DNA of 64,000 nucleotides from Streptomyces sp. HM190 (GTDB lineage: Bacteria; Actinomycetota; Actinomycetes; Streptomycetales; Streptomycetaceae): assembly GCF_009857135.1 (NCBI RefSeq), contig NZ_CP047318.1:7192001-7256000 (forward strand). The letters are read 5' to 3'. Position numbers and translations under genes: made by a program. Positions within the stretch are counted from its first letter, which is position 1. Every line of letters begins with the position of its first letter. A model generated the notes under the pieces. The model worked only from the letters and a program-made list of their open reading frames with translations. It was not told the origin of the DNA and ran no database searches. This document shows positions 41,853-51,531 of this stretch, piece after piece.

Positions 41853-41938
41853 CGGGCCCGCAGAATCGGCGATCGGGCCCGCAGGACCTGCGTCGTCGTG
41901 CCCGTAGGACCTGCGTTCGGGCCCGCACGGCCGGCGTT
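41853..41938 (+). repeat. Four imperfect tandem repeats, period about 21 bp
   Basis: Units start CGGGCCCGCAG at 41853, 41874, 41897 and 41918 (lengths 21, 23, 21, 21), with the third degenerate. A partial fifth follows. They lie between pcaL and the MBL gene. Confidence 0.6.
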
Positions 41939-41999
41939 CGGGCCCGGGGAGGCACCGGTGTGCGGACCCTCGGGTGTCCCGCGGGGGCAGGATGGAACC

Positions 42000-42641
42000 A
42001 TGACCATGAAGCTCACGAAGAAGTCGCACGCCTGCGTCCGTCTGGAGAAGGACGGACGCACGCTCGTCATCGACCCCGGCGGGTTCAGCGAGGAGGACGC
42101 GGCGGTCGGCGCGGACGCGGTCCTGGTCACGCACGAGCACCCCGACCACTTCGACGAGGGACGGCTGCGCACGGCCCTGGAGGGCAACCCGGCCGCCCAG
42201 ATCTGGACCCTGCGCTCCGTCGCCGAGAAGATCTCCGCCGCGTTCCCCGGCCGGGTGCACACCGTCGGCCACGGCGACACGTTCACCGCCGCCGGCTTCG
42301 ACATCCAGGTGCACGGCGAGCTGCACGCCGTCATCCACCCGGACATCCCCCGCATCACCAACGTCGGCTACCTCGTCGACGGCGGCCGGGTCTTCCACCC
42401 CGGCGACGCCCTGACCGTCCCCGGCCACGCCGTGGAGACGCTGATGCTCCCCGTGATGGCCCCATGGAGCAAGATCTCCGAGGTCATCGACTACGTCCGC
42501 GAGGTCGAGCCGCAGCGCGCCTACGACATCCACGACGCCCTCCTCACCGACCTCGCCCGCCCGATCTACGACCGCCAGATCGGCGCCCTGGGCGGCGCCG
42601 AGCACCTCCGCCTCGCCCCCGGCGCCTCGGCGGACGTGTAG
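42000..42641 (+). CDS. MBL-fold hydrolase, UlaG-like
   Basis: 213 residues. Metal-binding motif THEHPDHF and downstream HGELHAVIHP, GGRVFHPGD and VMAPWSK identify a metallo-beta-lactamase fold of the UlaG-like/metal-dependent hydrolase group. Substrate unknown; widely conserved in Streptomyces. Confidence 0.85.
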   Translation: MTMKLTKKSHACVRLEKDGRTLVIDPGGFSEEDAAVGADAVLVTHEHPDHFDEGRLRTALEGNPAAQIWTLRSVAEKISAAFPGRVHTVGHGDTFTAAGFDIQVHGELHAVIHPDIPRITNVGYLVDGGRVFHPGDALTVPGHAVETLMLPVMAPWSKISEVIDYVREVEPQRAYDIHDALLTDLARPIYDRQIGALGGAEHLRLAPGASADV

Positions 42642-42703
42642 GGGCCCGGGGCGGAGAACCGGGCGGGACGGCGTTGTCGGACCCGCCCGGTAAGTTGTGG
42701 GGC

Positions 42704-43483
42704 ATGCGTATCGCCACCTGGAACGTGAACTCGATCACCGCCCGCCTCCCGCGGCTCCTCGCCTGGCTGGAGACCAGCGGCACGGACGTGCTGTGCCTCC
42801 AGGAGGCCAAGATCGCCGAGGACGCCTTCCCCTTCGACGCGCTGCGCGAGAGGGGCTACGAGGCCGCGGTGCACGCCACCGGCCGGTGGAACGGCGTGGC
42901 GGTGATCTCCCGCGTCGGCCTGGAGGACGTCGTCAAGGGCCTGCCCGGCGACCCCGGCTACGACGGCGCCGTGGAGCCCCGCGCGATCTCCGCCACCTGC
43001 GGCCCGGTCCGCGTCTGGTCGGTGTACGTGCCGAACGGCCGCGAGGTCGACCACCCGCACTACGCGTACAAGCTCCAGTGGTTCGAGGCCCTGAAGGCCG
43101 CCGTCGCCGACGACGCCGCCGGCAGCCGCCCCTTCGCCGTCATGGGCGACTACAACGTGGCCCCCACGGACGACGACGTGTTCGACGTCGCCGCCTTCGA
43201 GGGCGCCACCCATGTCACCCCCGCCGAGCGCGCCGCCCTCGCCTCCCTCCGCGAGGCCGGCCTCTCCGACATCGTCCCGCGCCCCCTCAAGTACGAGCAC
43301 CCCTTCACGTACTGGGACTACCGCCAGCTGTGCTTCCCCAAGAACCGCGGCATGCGCATCGACCTCGTCTACGGCAACGAGCCGTTCGGGAAGGCCGTGA
43401 AGGACGCGTACGTGGACCGCGAGGAGCGCAAGGGCAAGGGCGCCTCGGACCACGCGCCCGTCGTGGTCGACCTGGACGTGTAG
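42704..43483 (+). CDS. xthA: Exodeoxyribonuclease III
   Basis: 259 residues with the exonuclease III/AP endonuclease motifs: MRIATWNVNSI, LCLQEAKI (metal Glu), VMGDYNVAP, NRGMRIDLVYG and GASDHAPVVVDLDV (catalytic Asp-His). Repairs AP sites and 3' blocks. Closely follows the MBL gene. Confidence 0.92.
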   Translation: MRIATWNVNSITARLPRLLAWLETSGTDVLCLQEAKIAEDAFPFDALRERGYEAAVHATGRWNGVAVISRVGLEDVVKGLPGDPGYDGAVEPRAISATCGPVRVWSVYVPNGREVDHPHYAYKLQWFEALKAAVADDAAGSRPFAVMGDYNVAPTDDDVFDVAAFEGATHVTPAERAALASLREAGLSDIVPRPLKYEHPFTYWDYRQLCFPKNRGMRIDLVYGNEPFGKAVKDAYVDREERKGKGASDHAPVVVDLDV

Positions 43484-43502
43484 CGGCCCCGCGCACCTCG
43501 GC

Positions 43503-45260
43503 TCAGAGCAGCCGCAGATCCACCGACTCGGCCAGCGCGGCGAGGCCCGCCTCGCCCGGATGCAGATGGTCCCCGCTGTCATGCGCGGGGAGCATCCGCG
43601 CCGGCCGGTCGGGGTCGCGCAGCACCCGGTCGAAGTCCAGCACCCCGTCGAACGCGTCGCTGCCCCGTATCCACTCGTTGACGGCGACCCGGTGGGCGTC
43701 CACGGCGGCCGTGCAGCGGGCCTCGCCCTCGCACGGCGCGATCGTCGCCACCAGCATCCGCAGCCCGCGCGCGTGGCCTCTGGCGGCGATCTTCCGCAGC
43801 CCGTCGACGACCTGGTCCGCGGTGCCGCCCCAGCGGATGTCGTTGACGCCCTGGAAGACGACGGCGGTCCGGGCGGACGTCTGCGCGAGGACATCGCGGT
43901 CGAAACGGTGGACGGCGCTGACACCGCCCGTGTCCGTGGAGACGCCGTCGCCGGGGTAGCGGTCGGTGACCACCCGGTTCGCGGAGATCCCCTGGTTGAG
44001 GACCCCGTAGCGGGGGACCGCGTCCTGCTGCCGCAGCCGGTCCGCCAGGACGTCCGGCCAGCGGCGGTTCGCGCCCGCCGTCGTCCGCTCCCCGTCGGTG
44101 ATCGAGTCGCCGAGGAGGACCACCGACCCCGGCCCACCGCCCACGTCGACGCCCGTCAGCAGCGGCCACGTCGTGATCGTCGACGTGTAGGGCGCCGCCG
44201 AGCCGTCGCCCGCGTGATCGCCCGGCTCGCTGACGTACGAGATCTGCTGGGCCAGCCGGTGCACGGGCGCGGCCGGCACCGTGCCGGGCAGATGGAAGCT
44301 GACCAGCAGATCCGCGTCCGGCGGCACCTCGAAGCCCAGCGGATCACTGAACGCCTGCGCGCCCGCCGGGATGTCGGTGCCGGCCCGGCCCCGGAACGAC
44401 AGCGGCACCGGCGTGCCCACGGCGGCGGCCCCCTGCCCCCGCAACGCCACCGTCGCGCTGCCGACCCGTACCGGCGCCGACGCGAACGTGTTGTCGAGCC
44501 GGATCCGGACCCGGGGCCCGCCCGCCGAGGTGTGCACGACCAGCCGCAGGGTCCGGTCGGTCCACGGCCCGACCGCCGTGTAGCCGGAGGTGGAGGCCGC
44601 CCAACTGCCGGTCCAGCCCCGTGACTCGGGCCGCACCGACAGGGCGAACACATGCAGGTCCCGGTCGCGCGGCAGCGTCACGGAAACCACCTGACGGCCA
44701 CGCGCCAGGGGCACGGTCACGACGTACAGCCGCGCCTTCTCGGCGAGTTGACCGCCGGGTGTGTTGATGTGGGGGAGGGCGACGGCCTTGGTGGCGAGCG
44801 GGCCGGTGCGCCAGTCGGGGGCGGTCAGCCGGTACGAGGAACGGGCGCCGCCGGTGTAGCGGACCGTCCCGGTGCCGCTCGCGTCGGCGCCGCCCGTCGC
44901 GGCGACCAGGAAGGCGAGGGCGTCGCCCCTGCCGCGCACCCGGACGGACTGGCCGTCGGCCCGTACGTTGTCCGCCTCGCCCGGGGCGCGGTCCGGCCAG
45001 GTCAGACGGGCGCCCTGGACGGTCAGCGCACCGCCCGGAGTCCAGCCGGCGGCCGTCAGGTCCCGAGCCGACAGCGAACCGCCCGAGCCGTCGAAGTCGG
45101 CCTCACCGGGCCGCGCGTCGTCACTGACCGCCCGGTTGTCGAACAGCCGCGCAAGCGGGACCGGTTCACCCGCCCCGGCGGCGGCACGGGCCGAGGCGAC
45201 GGGCGCGACCCCCGCCAACAGGCCCAGCACGACGGCGGTTCCCCAGACGCGTCGGCGCAC
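43503..45260 (-). CDS. Secreted SGNH/GDSL hydrolase
   Basis: 585 residues with an N-terminal signal peptide (AVVLGLLAGVAPVASARAA). The C-terminal SGNH domain has VVLLGDSITDGERTT (block I), GVNDIRWGG (block III) and DHLHPGEAG (block V). The N-terminal 300 residues form beta-rich, probably carbohydrate-binding-like regions. Likely an extracellular esterase. Starts with GTG. Confidence 0.85.
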   Translation of the reverse strand: MRRRVWGTAVVLGLLAGVAPVASARAAAGAGEPVPLARLFDNRAVSDDARPGEADFDGSGGSLSARDLTAAGWTPGGALTVQGARLTWPDRAPGEADNVRADGQSVRVRGRGDALAFLVAATGGADASGTGTVRYTGGARSSYRLTAPDWRTGPLATKAVALPHINTPGGQLAEKARLYVVTVPLARGRQVVSVTLPRDRDLHVFALSVRPESRGWTGSWAASTSGYTAVGPWTDRTLRLVVHTSAGGPRVRIRLDNTFASAPVRVGSATVALRGQGAAAVGTPVPLSFRGRAGTDIPAGAQAFSDPLGFEVPPDADLLVSFHLPGTVPAAPVHRLAQQISYVSEPGDHAGDGSAAPYTSTITTWPLLTGVDVGGGPGSVVLLGDSITDGERTTAGANRRWPDVLADRLRQQDAVPRYGVLNQGISANRVVTDRYPGDGVSTDTGGVSAVHRFDRDVLAQTSARTAVVFQGVNDIRWGGTADQVVDGLRKIAARGHARGLRMLVATIAPCEGEARCTAAVDAHRVAVNEWIRGSDAFDGVLDFDRVLRDPDRPARMLPAHDSGDHLHPGEAGLAALAESVDLRLL

Positions 45261-45426
45261 GCGGCGACCCTCCCGTTCCCCTCATGACGACGGATGCGCC
45301 ACGAAACTAAAGAGGCGTCAGAGACCCGTCAATGAGGCAGGCGCGAACCAGGCGTGAACTCCGGGCGAACAGGCGATCCCCGCGCGCCTGTGGTGCGCAG
45401 GGCGGTGCGAATGACACGCTGACCGC

Positions 45427-45891
45427 ATGCACATCCCTTTCCTGGGTCACTGGCGCAAGAAGCACGGTCCCGCCCCGGGAGTCGCGGTGCTGTCCGCCGG
45501 CGAGGACGAGGGGGACGACAACGACCGGGAACGTCACGAACGCATCGCCGAACTGCTCTCCGAATGCGAGCTGCTGCGCGCCCAGGCCCAGCAGGCCGGG
45601 GTCGAACTCGACGACTCGGCCGACTCGTTGGAGGCCCTCGACCAACTGGTGCCGCGCTGGCGCGACGACGAGGAGACCGCCGCCTGGCTGGGCAACGACG
45701 CGGGGCTCTACCTCGGTACCGTCGTCGTCCGCACCGTCGCGGGCGCCCGCTGGGAGATCCGGCCCAACGGCCGGCCCGCGGTGCGGCTGGCCTCCGGGCG
45801 GGAGATCGACGTGGTCGAGGCCGGACACGAGTGGGCCGACAACGGCGCACCGGAACTCTCGCAGCTGTACGCCGAGATCGCGGAAGGGTGA
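45427..45891 (+). CDS. DUF6278-type protein
   Basis: 154 residues. HERIAELLSECELLRAQAQQ, WRDDEETAAWLGNDAGLYLG and RWEIRPNGRPAVRLASGREI fit the conserved small acidic DUF6278 proteins of Streptomyces. Function unknown. Confidence 0.7.
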   Translation: MHIPFLGHWRKKHGPAPGVAVLSAGEDEGDDNDRERHERIAELLSECELLRAQAQQAGVELDDSADSLEALDQLVPRWRDDEETAAWLGNDAGLYLGTVVVRTVAGARWEIRPNGRPAVRLASGREIDVVEAGHEWADNGAPELSQLYAEIAEG

Positions 45892-45978
45892 GCGGAGGCG
45901 GGAAGCGGTGGGGGGAGGCGGAGGTGCGGTGAGCCACCCCGGGACTCCGGCCCCGGCCGGCCCAGGCTCCGGCAGACG

Positions 45979-46119
45979 GGCTTCGCCCGCTCGGCCGCCA
46001 ACCGTGTCGTCTTCATGGCCGACGGGCGCATCGTCGAGGGCCGCACGCCCGACGAGTTCTGCACGAATCCGAAGAGCGACCGGTCCGAGGACTTCCTCTC
46101 CAAGATCCTCACACACTGA
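45979..46119 (+). pseudogene. C-terminal remnant of an amino-acid ABC transporter ATPase
   Basis: Forty-six codons, GFARSAANRVVFMADGRIVE then TPDEFCTNPKSDRSEDFLSK and ILTH, match the end of GluA-type glutamate ABC ATP-binding proteins, but no start, Walker motifs or operon partners are present. A decayed fragment, not a gene. Confidence 0.7.
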
Positions 46120-46276
46120 CCGCCGCCGCTGGACCGGGCGCGGGCCTCGACTACGATGAGCGGTTCCTCCACTTGGGGGTGACCGAGGCCGAGGACTCCA
46201 TCCCGGCCGCACAAGGGGACGCTGCTGCCAGGCGCGCAGTGGCCAGGGGCCAGGCCCGCCCGGCGGCAGCCGGAGA

Positions 46277-47869
46277 TCACTGCTCGCGCAGCGGGATCGA
46301 CACGTACGACGGGTCGTTCGGCGGCGAGGAGAAGGTCAGCTGCGCGCCGGACGGGTTGTGCTCGATGTAGAGCGGGTCGACCGTGTCGACGACCAGGGCG
46401 AGACGGTGGCCCGCCGGGACGTCGTAGGCCGTGGAGAACAACTCCAGGTCCACGCCGAACGGCTTGCCGGGCGTCTCGCCGTGGAAGGTGTACGGCGCGT
46501 GGCTGACCAGCTTGCCGAGGCCGAGCGGGCCCACGTCGTACAGATGGGCGACGAGGGTGCCGCTCTCCTTGGTGGCCGTCACCGTGGTGTGCACTGTGGC
46601 GGTGCCCCGCACCTGCTGCGTGGACCGGTACTTCTCCGACTGCCACACGGCCGCCCAGCGGCGCGGCAACAGCGGGATCGAGGCCACGGGCGGCAGTTGG
46701 GCGACCTGGTCGAGGATGCCGGACAGGAAGACGACCCCGCCGTTCGCGCCCGAGTCGACGTTCGCGTGGATCGTGATGCCACTCGCGAGGGCGATCTTCT
46801 TGCGGGTGGCGGAGACCGACTTCCAGTCCGGGTAGCCCTCGAAGGCGCCGCCGGTACGGGACTTGAGCTGGACGGGCTGCTCGTCCTCGATGCCGCCTGC
46901 CTGGCCCCGCAGATGGTGGTCGAACCACCGCCGGGTGTCCGTCCACACGTCGTTGGGCAGCCCGAACAGGCCCGTCAGTTCGGTGGTGGCGTGGTCGCCG
47001 GGGCGCAGTTCCAGCCGCTTGGGGCCGGTGAGCTTCTCGTAGAAGTCGGCGTACTGGTTGGGCGGGAAGATCGAGTCGCCCCAGCCGTTGGCGAGCATGA
47101 CGGCCGTGCCGTTGGCGTTGATGGCGTCCACATAGGTCGCGGGGGAACGCTTCTTCCCCCAGTCGACCATGTCCTGCTCCTTGGTCAGGTCGGACGCGTA
47201 GAAGTTCTTGAAGATCTCCTTCAGTTCCGGGCCCGGACGGCCCGTGATCCGGCCGGCGCCGTCCAGCAGTCCGGCCGCCTGGAGGTGCTGGGTGCGCCCG
47301 GAGTAGATGGAGTCGATGAGGTCGGCCCAGCCGCTGAGCGCGGCCACCGCCTTGACCCGCTTGTCGTGCGCGGCGGTGAGCAGGCTGATGCCCGCGCCGT
47401 AGGAGAGCCCCGCCATGCCCACGCGGCCCGCGTCGGCCGGGGTGTGGGCGAGGGCCCAGTCGATCACCTTGGAGGCGTCGGCTATGTCCGGTGGCCCGGC
47501 CACTTCTATGTACCCGCCGGACTCCCAGAAGCCCCGGGCGTTGTAACCGACCACGACGTAACCGGCCCTGGCGAGCTGCTGGGCCTGGGCCAGGTACTCG
47601 ACCTGCGGCAGCCCCCAGCTCGTGGGAAGCACCAGCAGCGGGTAGGTGCGCGAGGTGTCGGCGGGGGCGACAACGTTGGCCTTGAGGATCGTGCCGCCGT
47701 CGCCCGTGATGTCGACGAAGCGGGTGGTGGGGGAGTTGACCGAGGCCGCCTGGGCGGCGGGGGCCAGTCCGAGGGCCGTACCGGCGGCCAGGGCGGCCGA
47801 CACGGCGCCCACGGTGGTCGTGCGCAGGGCCCGGGCCGTACGCGATGTCGTGCCGTGCGGGTGTCTCAC
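46277..47869 (-). CDS. Secreted S15/CocE-type alpha/beta hydrolase
   Basis: 530 residues with a signal peptide (VSAALAAGTALGLAPAAQAA). The catalytic domain shows GMAGLSYGAGISLL (nucleophile Ser), GWGDSIFPPNQYAD with the Asp, and RPGDHATTELTG with the His, plus the C-terminal jelly-roll of the X-Pro dipeptidyl-peptidase/CocE group. Probably an extracellular peptidase or esterase. Confidence 0.82.
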   Translation of the reverse strand: MRHPHGTTSRTARALRTTTVGAVSAALAAGTALGLAPAAQAASVNSPTTRFVDITGDGGTILKANVVAPADTSRTYPLLVLPTSWGLPQVEYLAQAQQLARAGYVVVGYNARGFWESGGYIEVAGPPDIADASKVIDWALAHTPADAGRVGMAGLSYGAGISLLTAAHDKRVKAVAALSGWADLIDSIYSGRTQHLQAAGLLDGAGRITGRPGPELKEIFKNFYASDLTKEQDMVDWGKKRSPATYVDAINANGTAVMLANGWGDSIFPPNQYADFYEKLTGPKRLELRPGDHATTELTGLFGLPNDVWTDTRRWFDHHLRGQAGGIEDEQPVQLKSRTGGAFEGYPDWKSVSATRKKIALASGITIHANVDSGANGGVVFLSGILDQVAQLPPVASIPLLPRRWAAVWQSEKYRSTQQVRGTATVHTTVTATKESGTLVAHLYDVGPLGLGKLVSHAPYTFHGETPGKPFGVDLELFSTAYDVPAGHRLALVVDTVDPLYIEHNPSGAQLTFSSPPNDPSYVSIPLREQ

Positions 47870-48003
47870 GGGTCGCTCCTCACTCGTGTCAGTGCAAAGT
47901 GACCCGACGGTAACCGCCGTGACTTACCGGGGGTAACTCCTCGGTGGGTCACGTGACGGTAACGGTTGGCGTGAACACGTCGACCTGGTTCGCCCCTGCC
48001 GTC

Positions 48004-48762
48004 CTACGGGGCCCGGTGCGAGGTCTTGGGGGCCGGGAGCGCCGCCGGTGGGGTCTGCGCGGCGCGGGTGACGTCGCCGACCAGCTCGACGACATCGGGG
48101 CCGTACGCCTGGGAGTTGACGACCTTCAGCAGGAGGACGAAGCTGCCGGTGCCGTACTTGCGGTGGAGCCGCTCGTGGTGGCGGGCGAGGTAACGGGTGG
48201 CCGCCTGGTTCGTGATGGCCCGCTGGCCGCAGAACAGGAAGACGGGCCGCGCCTGGTCGGGCTGGCCGGTGGTGAGCCGGGCCAGCAGGACGTGCTCGGT
48301 GACACCGGGCTCCAGCCGGTAGGTGTCGTCGCCGATCTGGAAGGCCGCCCGGTCGGGGCCGGGCTCGGGATCGGTGTTGAAGCGTATGCCGGGCAGCATG
48401 GCCCCGATGTGCGCGGCCATCCGGCGGTTGGAGGAGGGCCCGCCCACGCAGAACTCGGTGCGTTCGCCGAAGCCCTGCCGGGCCGCGTCCTGCGTGATCA
48501 TCTGGGCGTGCGCACCGCAGTCCTTGATCAGGGCGGACAGCTCCAGCAGCGCGAACACGTCGAAGCGGTGCACCGCCATGTCCGCGCTGGACGGATCGCG
48601 GTTGACCACCAGCAGCGACTCGGAGTTCTCGGGCAGTCCGAAGAACGCCTGCTTGCGGCGGAGCCTGCGCTTCCAGAGGTAGGTCCGGACGAACCAGCCC
48701 AGCGAGGCACTGAGGCCCGCCGCGATCACGCCGAGGACGATATTGCGCACGTCGTCATTCAT
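48004..48762 (-). CDS. Membrane-anchored protein of unknown function
   Basis: 252 residues. One N-terminal helix (IVLGVIAAGLSASLGWFVRT) then a cytoplasmic region with ALLELSALIKDCGAH, NRRMAAHIGAMLPGIRFNTD and PVFLFCGQRAITNQAATRYL. Conserved in Streptomyces in my recollection, without known role. The C-terminal 25 residues are Pro/Ala-rich. Confidence 0.55.
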   Translation of the reverse strand: MNDDVRNIVLGVIAAGLSASLGWFVRTYLWKRRLRRKQAFFGLPENSESLLVVNRDPSSADMAVHRFDVFALLELSALIKDCGAHAQMITQDAARQGFGERTEFCVGGPSSNRRMAAHIGAMLPGIRFNTDPEPGPDRAAFQIGDDTYRLEPGVTEHVLLARLTTGQPDQARPVFLFCGQRAITNQAATRYLARHHERLHRKYGTGSFVLLLKVVNSQAYGPDVVELVGDVTRAAQTPPAALPAPKTSHRAP

Positions 48763-48980
48763 GGCCGCGCATGGTAGCGGGCGCGACCGACCACTGTCCG
48801 AATCCGTGTCCGATTCCGTGGCCGGCTCCGCCCCGCAGCGCGCTCGGCCACCTGTGCGGATCCACCCGTCTGCCGCCCCGTCGACCGCGGGTGACGGGGC
48901 GGCCGGTTGGCCGAGACGCCGCTGACGGCGGGACGGTGGCCACGTTAGTCTGCGCGAACGGTCGTTGACTGGAGGTACTG

Positions 48981-50789
48981 ATGCGTCTGCGTCGCCCTGT
49001 CGCGCGGAAACTGACGGTTCTTGCGGCGGTGTCCGCCGTGGTGTCGGTGGGGGCGGCGGCGCCGCCGACGTCCACCGCGACGGACCCCGTCGAGAAGGTG
49101 CCGGTCGCCGTCGGACACGGCGGTGCGGTCGCGAGCGTCGACCCCGACGCCTCCGCCGCCGGGATCGAGGTCCTCAGGAAGGGCGGCAACGCCGTGGACG
49201 CCGCCGTCGCGACGGCAGCCGCCCTCGGCGTCACCGAGCCGTACTCGGCGGGCATCGGCGGAGGCGGCTACTTCGTCTACTACGACGCCGCGTCCCGCAG
49301 GGTGCACACCATCGACGGCCGCGAGACGGCGCCGCTCAGCGCCGACGACACCCTCTTCCTGGAGAACGGCACACCCGTCCCGTTCGCCGAGGCCGTGACG
49401 AGCGGACTGAGCGTCGGCACGCCCGGCACGCCCGCCACCTGGGGGACCGCGCTGCGCAGTTGGGGCAGCAGGCCGCTCGCCCGACTGCTCAAGCCCGCCG
49501 AGCGCCTCGCCCGCGACGGCTTCACCGTCGACGCCACCTTCCGCGCCCAGACCGCCGCCAACGAGGCCCGGTTCCGCACCTTCCCCGCCACCGCCGACCT
49601 CTATCTGCCCGGTGGTCGGCTGCCCGAGGTCGGCTCCACGCTGAAGAACCCCGATCTGGCCCGCACCTACGCCGAGTTGGGCCGCAAGGGCGTCGGAGCG
49701 CTCTACAAGGGCGACATCGCCCGGGACATCGTCGCCACCGTCAACAAACCACCCGTCGACCCCGCTTCGGACTACCACGCCCGCCCCGGCGACCTGACCA
49801 CCGCCGACCTCGCCGCGTACCGCACCAAGAAGCAGGCGCCCACCAAGGCGTCGTACCGCGGACTCGACGTGTACGGCATGGCCCCCTCCTCCTCCGGCGG
49901 CACCACGGTCGCCGAGGCGCTCAACATCCTGGAGCGCACCGACCTGTCGAAGGCGAGCGACGTCCGGTACCTGCACCGCCTCATCGAGGCGAGCCGTGTG
50001 TCGTTCGCCGACCGGGGCCGCTGGGTGGGCGACCCCGCCTTCGAGGACGTACCGACGAAGGAACTGCTGTCGCAGCGGTACGCCGACTCCCGCGGCTGCC
50101 TGATCAAGGACGACGCGGTGCTCACCAGCCCCGTCGCCCCCGGCGACCCGCGCCGCCCCGCGGCCTGCTCCGCCGGCGGAACGGCCGCGCCCACCACCTA
50201 TGAGGGTGACAGCACGACCCACCTCACCGTCGCCGACAAGTGGGGCAACGTCGTCTCCTACACCCTCACCATCGAGCAGACCGGCGGCAGCGGCATCACC
50301 GTGCCCGGCCGGGGATTCCTGCTCAACAACGAGCTGACGGACTTCTCCTTCACCCCCGCCAGCCCGGCCGTGCACGACCCGAACCTGCCGGGGCCGGGCA
50401 AGCGGCCCCGCTCGTCGATGTCACCGACGATCGTGCTGGACAAGCACGGCAGGCCCGTGGTGGCGCTCGGCTCGCCCGGCGGCGCTACCATCATCACCAC
50501 CGTGCTGCAGACCCTCACCGGCTTCCTCGACCGTGGCCTGCCGCTGGTCGACGCCATCGCCGCGCCCCGTGCCAGCCAGCGCAACCAGACCACCACCGAA
50601 CTCGAACCGGGTCTGTGGAACAGCCCCCTGAAGGGACGGCTCGAAGCCATCGGGCACGGGTTCCGGCAGAACCCCGAGATCGGCGCGGTCGCCGGTGTCC
50701 AGCGGCTGCCGAACGGCACGTGGCTGGCCGCCGCCGAGACGGTTCGCCGCGGCGGCGGCTCGGCCATGGTGGTCCACCCGACGCGCTGA
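48981..50789 (+). CDS. ggt: Gamma-glutamyltransferase
   Basis: 602 residues, secreted (VSAVVSVGAAAPPTSTA after a twin-basic start). Self-cleaving pattern is present: GDSTTHLTVADKWGNVVSYT contains the TTH at the cleavage site and the substrate loop; LDRGLPLVDAIAAPR is also typical. Cleaves glutathione and transfers gamma-glutamyl groups. Ribosome site TGGAGG before ATG. Followed by a strong bidirectional terminator. Confidence 0.92.
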   Translation: MRLRRPVARKLTVLAAVSAVVSVGAAAPPTSTATDPVEKVPVAVGHGGAVASVDPDASAAGIEVLRKGGNAVDAAVATAAALGVTEPYSAGIGGGGYFVYYDAASRRVHTIDGRETAPLSADDTLFLENGTPVPFAEAVTSGLSVGTPGTPATWGTALRSWGSRPLARLLKPAERLARDGFTVDATFRAQTAANEARFRTFPATADLYLPGGRLPEVGSTLKNPDLARTYAELGRKGVGALYKGDIARDIVATVNKPPVDPASDYHARPGDLTTADLAAYRTKKQAPTKASYRGLDVYGMAPSSSGGTTVAEALNILERTDLSKASDVRYLHRLIEASRVSFADRGRWVGDPAFEDVPTKELLSQRYADSRGCLIKDDAVLTSPVAPGDPRRPAACSAGGTAAPTTYEGDSTTHLTVADKWGNVVSYTLTIEQTGGSGITVPGRGFLLNNELTDFSFTPASPAVHDPNLPGPGKRPRSSMSPTIVLDKHGRPVVALGSPGGATIITTVLQTLTGFLDRGLPLVDAIAAPRASQRNQTTTELEPGLWNSPLKGRLEAIGHGFRQNPEIGAVAGVQRLPNGTWLAAAETVRRGGGSAMVVHPTR

Positions 50790-50802
50790 ACCGCGTCTCG
50801 AC

Positions 50803-50852
50803 CCCGGGAGCGGGCGGCGTCGTACGGAGGTGAGCCGCCGCCCGCTCCCGGG
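50803..50852. terminator. Bidirectional terminator after ggt
   Basis: Perfect 17-bp arms 50803-50819 and 50836-50852 (CCCGGGAGCGGGCGGCG and complement) with a 16-nt loop, between two convergent genes. Confidence 0.8.
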
Positions 50853-50863
50853 CCGGCTCATGA

Positions 50864-51517
50864 CCCCCGTGGCGCCCCACCGCTCGGTCAGTACCCGCGG
50901 TCCCGTCGCCGTGACGGCCACCGTGTGTACCACGTGGGCGGCGCGGAAACCGTCGTCCGTGCGCAGGGTCCAGCCGTCCGGGGGCGCGTGGTACCCGTCC
51001 TTGCCGCCGCCGGTCAGCATCGGCTCGATCGCGAGCACCAGGCCGTGCCGCAGGGGCAGGCCGCGTCCCGGCGAACCCTCGTTCGGGACGGACGGGTCCT
51101 CGTGCATGCGGCGGCCGAGGCCGTGGCCGCCGAAGCCGTCGGGGACGCCGTACCCGGCGGCACGGCACACGGAGCCGACGGCGCGGGCGATGTCGCCGAT
51201 GCGGTTGCCCACGGCGGCAGTCGCGATGCCCGCCTCCAGTGCCCGCTCCGCGGCCTCGGTCATCCGCAGGCCGCCCGGGCGCGGCTCGCCCACGACGAAG
51301 CTGATCACCGAGTCCCCGGCCCGGCCGCCGAGGTGGGCGCCGCAGCCGATGGAGACGAGGTCGCCGTCCCGCAGCCGGCAGGAGATCGGGATGCCGTGCA
51401 CGATCGTGTCGTTCACCGAGGCGCAGATCACCGCCGGGAACGGGGTCGGCGCGCCCGCCCCACGACCCGCCCGGCCTCGTACATCGCGTTCATGGACGCG
51501 TCTGTCTGCAGTTCCAT
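50864..51517 (-). pseudogene. Decayed type I methionine aminopeptidase
   Basis: The N-terminus (MELQTDASMNAMYEAGRVVG) is in one frame and the catalytic part (APTPFPAVICASVNDTIVHG, GFGGHGLGRRMHEDPSVPNE, GLVLAIEPMLTGGG) in another, with about 35 residues missing between them. One metal-ligand Asp (IDCG in the family, IGCG here) and the last Glu (FEH-type, VVH here) are substituted. No in-frame stop occurs at the expected end; with one G fewer in the run at about 50864-50868 the frame would close. Almost certainly non-functional. Confidence 0.75.
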
Positions 51518-51531
51518 CAAGCCGATTACTA

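Noticed and set aside
42566-44137. Long minus-strand frame over xthA
   Set aside because: Overlaps a clear exonuclease III gene and has no domain of its own.
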